A stretch of DNA of 5,488 bases from Phycisphaerales bacterium UBA5793 (GTDB lineage: Bacteria; Planctomycetota; Phycisphaerae; Phycisphaerales; UBA5793): assembly GCA_002418285.1 (NCBI GenBank), contig DIDT01000069.1, forward strand, positions 1 through 5,488, in the 5' to 3' direction. The notes under the pieces were generated by a model that was not told where the DNA came from, made no database searches, and saw only the letters and a program-made list of their open reading frames with translations. Shown in pieces: positions 4,217-5,488 of the stretch (positions are counted from its first letter, which is position 1; each line of letters opens with the position of its first letter). The position numbers and the translations under genes are program-made.

Positions 4217-5011
4217 TCACCCAAGGTCCCCACTGAAGTTTGCGATTGCAACTCCATCTGAATAAACGACCACCATGAACCCCCGCGCCTGTATCGCCTG
4301 GCACACCGTAGCCATGTCCTCGCCTGGGCGGAGGTCGCCGGGCCGAACCAAGCAGTAAACGACCGGGAAGCCGGCCCGCTCGATCTCGTCGAGCGTCATG
4401 CCGTTGGGGCCGGGGTGGTCGATGCTCGCGTACATGAACATGCACCCGAACTCACGCAGGTGGTCGAAGCCCTCCCGTTGCGGCCATCCCTCCAGCGTCG
4501 GGCGATGCCCGGTCACCTCGCCGACCAGGCGGATTCGACCGACCCATTCGGGGCCGAGTTGTGAGCAGTGATCCAGGACGACCTCGGTGTCCTCACACGG
4601 CTCGATGTTCTCAAGCGCCAATTGAAGCCGCTTCAAACGGCTCTTCGTCCTGGCCAGCACCTGGTCATTCGACGGGTCGCCCATGTACGTCAGGACGTGC
4701 ACGCCCGCGTCGTGCATCGGCCGCACGAACCCGGCTTGGTACGTGTCGGCGAGCGCCTTGTACTGCGCATCCTCCACCGCGCGACCGTGGGTCAGCGTGA
4801 GGAACTGGATGATGTTGCTCGCCGGCTGCGGCTTCCAGCCCCACCCGAAATGCACCATCACCGTGCGCCCACCGCTGTCGATGTACGACTGCACATCGCG
4901 CTCGATGATGACGGGCCACCCCCCGTTGAGTCGCCACGGTTGAATGGTGCCGTTGCCGGCATCGCCGACGGGAACGAGTTGGGCCACCTTCGTGATGTCG
5001 AGCGCGGTCAT
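4217..5011 (-). CDS. Hypothetical protein with apparent (beta/alpha)-barrel fold
   Basis: This 264-residue protein starts at ATG 5011, overlapping the previous stop as ATGA, so translational coupling is likely. Short hydrophobic strands alternate with helices: VMVHFGW (51-57), VHVLTYMG (104-111), VVLDHCS (144-150), RIRLVGEV (159-166), MFMYASID (191-198), FPVVYCLV (215-222) and FMVVVYSDG (245-253). This periodicity and Gly/aromatic content at strand ends suggest a TIM barrel, as in glycoside hydrolases and related enzymes. Asp147 and Glu165 at strand ends are possible active-site acids, but I recognise no specific family motif. There is no signal peptide. In this context it may be a phage-encoded enzyme or a virion-associated domain. 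The fold is inferred and the function unknown. Confidence 0.45.
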   Translation of the reverse strand: MTALDITKVAQLVPVGDAGNGTIQPWRLNGGWPVIIERDVQSYIDSGGRTVMVHFGWGWKPQPASNIIQFLTLTHGRAVEDAQYKALADTYQAGFVRPMHDAGVHVLTYMGDPSNDQVLARTKSRLKRLQLALENIEPCEDTEVVLDHCSQLGPEWVGRIRLVGEVTGHRPTLEGWPQREGFDHLREFGCMFMYASIDHPGPNGMTLDEIERAGFPVVYCLVRPGDLRPGEDMATVCQAIQARGFMVVVYSDGVAIANFSGDLG

Positions 5012-5445
5012 GTTCGGTACCTCGGTTGCGGTTGGAAGAGCAGCACCTGGCCCGTGGCCGCATCGACGGCCGGCGATCGCTTCGTGCGATGCACCTCAGC
5101 CAGGTCAGTGAGGCCGGCCCGGCGTCGATCATCCAGCCACGAGCGAATCAGGTCGGCATCACCCGTCAGCGCGTATCCCTGGCCGTTGGCGACGAGCACC
5201 TCTTCGGCACCATGCTCGCGCAGCAGCTCGCGTGCGCGACGCACGGCCTCTCTGATGCGCCGCCGCCTGGTCTCGTGTCCCATCGACGCCGGCAACCCGA
5301 GATGCGACGCCAGGTCGGCCGCACTGACGAACGCGCCGTCGCCGCGGTGCGCTTCGAGGATCTGCACCACGGCAACGGCTCGCCGCTCGATCGTCTCAGG
5401 CGTCGGCCTTATGCCGCTTTCGAGTTGTCGATCTCGATCGTTCAT
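5008..5445 (-). CDS. Winged-helix DNA-binding protein
   Basis: This 145-residue protein starts at ATG 5445. Residues 18-36 form a helix (TIERRAVAVVQILEAHRG). Then comes a helix-turn-helix, VSAADLASHLGLP (40-52), followed by a strongly basic recognition helix (58-77, ETRRRRIREAVRRARELLRE). Residues 83-94 (VLVANGQGYALT) read as a wing hairpin; the NGxGYxL pattern is typical of winged-helix DNA-binding domains. A C-terminal helix (97-110, ADLIRSWLDDRRRA) and a short tail follow. There is no receiver or ligand-binding domain, so it is a stand-alone regulator or phage DNA-metabolism protein. It is coupled by ATGA to the barrel-like gene downstream, implying one operon. The exact family is not recognised. 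Confidence 0.6.
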   Translation of the reverse strand: MNDRDRQLESGIRPTPETIERRAVAVVQILEAHRGDGAFVSAADLASHLGLPASMGHETRRRRIREAVRRARELLREHGAEEVLVANGQGYALTGDADLIRSWLDDRRRAGLTDLAEVHRTKRSPAVDAATGQVLLFQPQPRYRT

Positions 5446-5488
5446 CGAGTCGCCGTCCCGTCTTCGGATCGAAGTTCATGAGCAGCAG
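5396..5488 (-). CDS. Possible C-terminal end of an upstream gene, cut by the window edge
   Basis: A minus frame open from the right edge reads LLLMNFDPKTGRRLDERS, then TTRKRHKADA, with a stop at 5396-5398, overlapping the start of the winged-helix gene by about 50 bases. A second open frame (5442-5486) ends in TGA overlapping ATG 5445 as ATGA, the same arrangement as at 5008-5011. Only one can be the real gene end, and the visible 31 or 15 codons do not decide it. Confidence 0.25.
   Translation of the reverse strand: MLLMNFDPKTGRRLDERSRSTTRKRHKADA

Overview
The window looks like part of a tailed-phage or prophage genome in a GC-rich bacterium. At the left edge is the start of a probable HK97-fold major capsid protein, preceded in the same direction by a charged, coiled-coil protein in the usual scaffold position. 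The host taxon cannot be fixed from the sequence. Almost every gene is on the minus strand, so transcription runs right to left; the one exception is a 63-residue DNA-binding protein on the plus strand. Most of the window is GC-rich (about 68% in a line counted by hand near 4441-4500). The stretch around 3240-4220 is clearly lower (45-50% in two lines counted by hand), which suggests acquired cargo.

Layout from right to left, following minus-strand transcription: a gene tail at the right edge; a winged-helix DNA-binding protein (5445-5008); a probable (beta/alpha)-barrel protein (5011-4217) joined to it by an ATGA stop/start overlap; a 133-base gap; a HEPN-like protein with an R-x4-H motif (4083-3418); and, 10 bases later, a DUF3467-like protein (3407-3039). 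A 640-base non-coding stretch follows (2399-3038). It holds two DnaA-box-like sites and a roughly 536-base imperfect inverted-repeat element with 35-bp ends, six copies of a GTGGCGGTTTCG-type motif (three in each orientation) and a strong central palindrome. Left of it, two ribbon-helix-helix (RHH) proteins diverge: a single-domain 63-residue one on plus (2207-2398) and a 260-residue one with two apparent RHH units on minus (2019-1237). Then comes a 269-base leader with four successive stem-loops (1236-968), the scaffold-like gene (967-404) and the truncated capsid gene (341-1).

As a working picture, the left third is virion-head morphogenesis. The middle is a DNA-binding control or replication locus: divergent RHH genes next to a repeat-rich, origin-like or mobile non-coding element. 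The lower-GC HEPN/DUF3467 pair is a candidate accessory (toxin or defence) module, and the right end is a translationally coupled regulator/enzyme-like pair. The most unusual object is the large symmetric non-coding element at 2502-3037. It fits either a replication or partition site or a miniature inverted-repeat mobile element, and the sequence alone does not decide between them.
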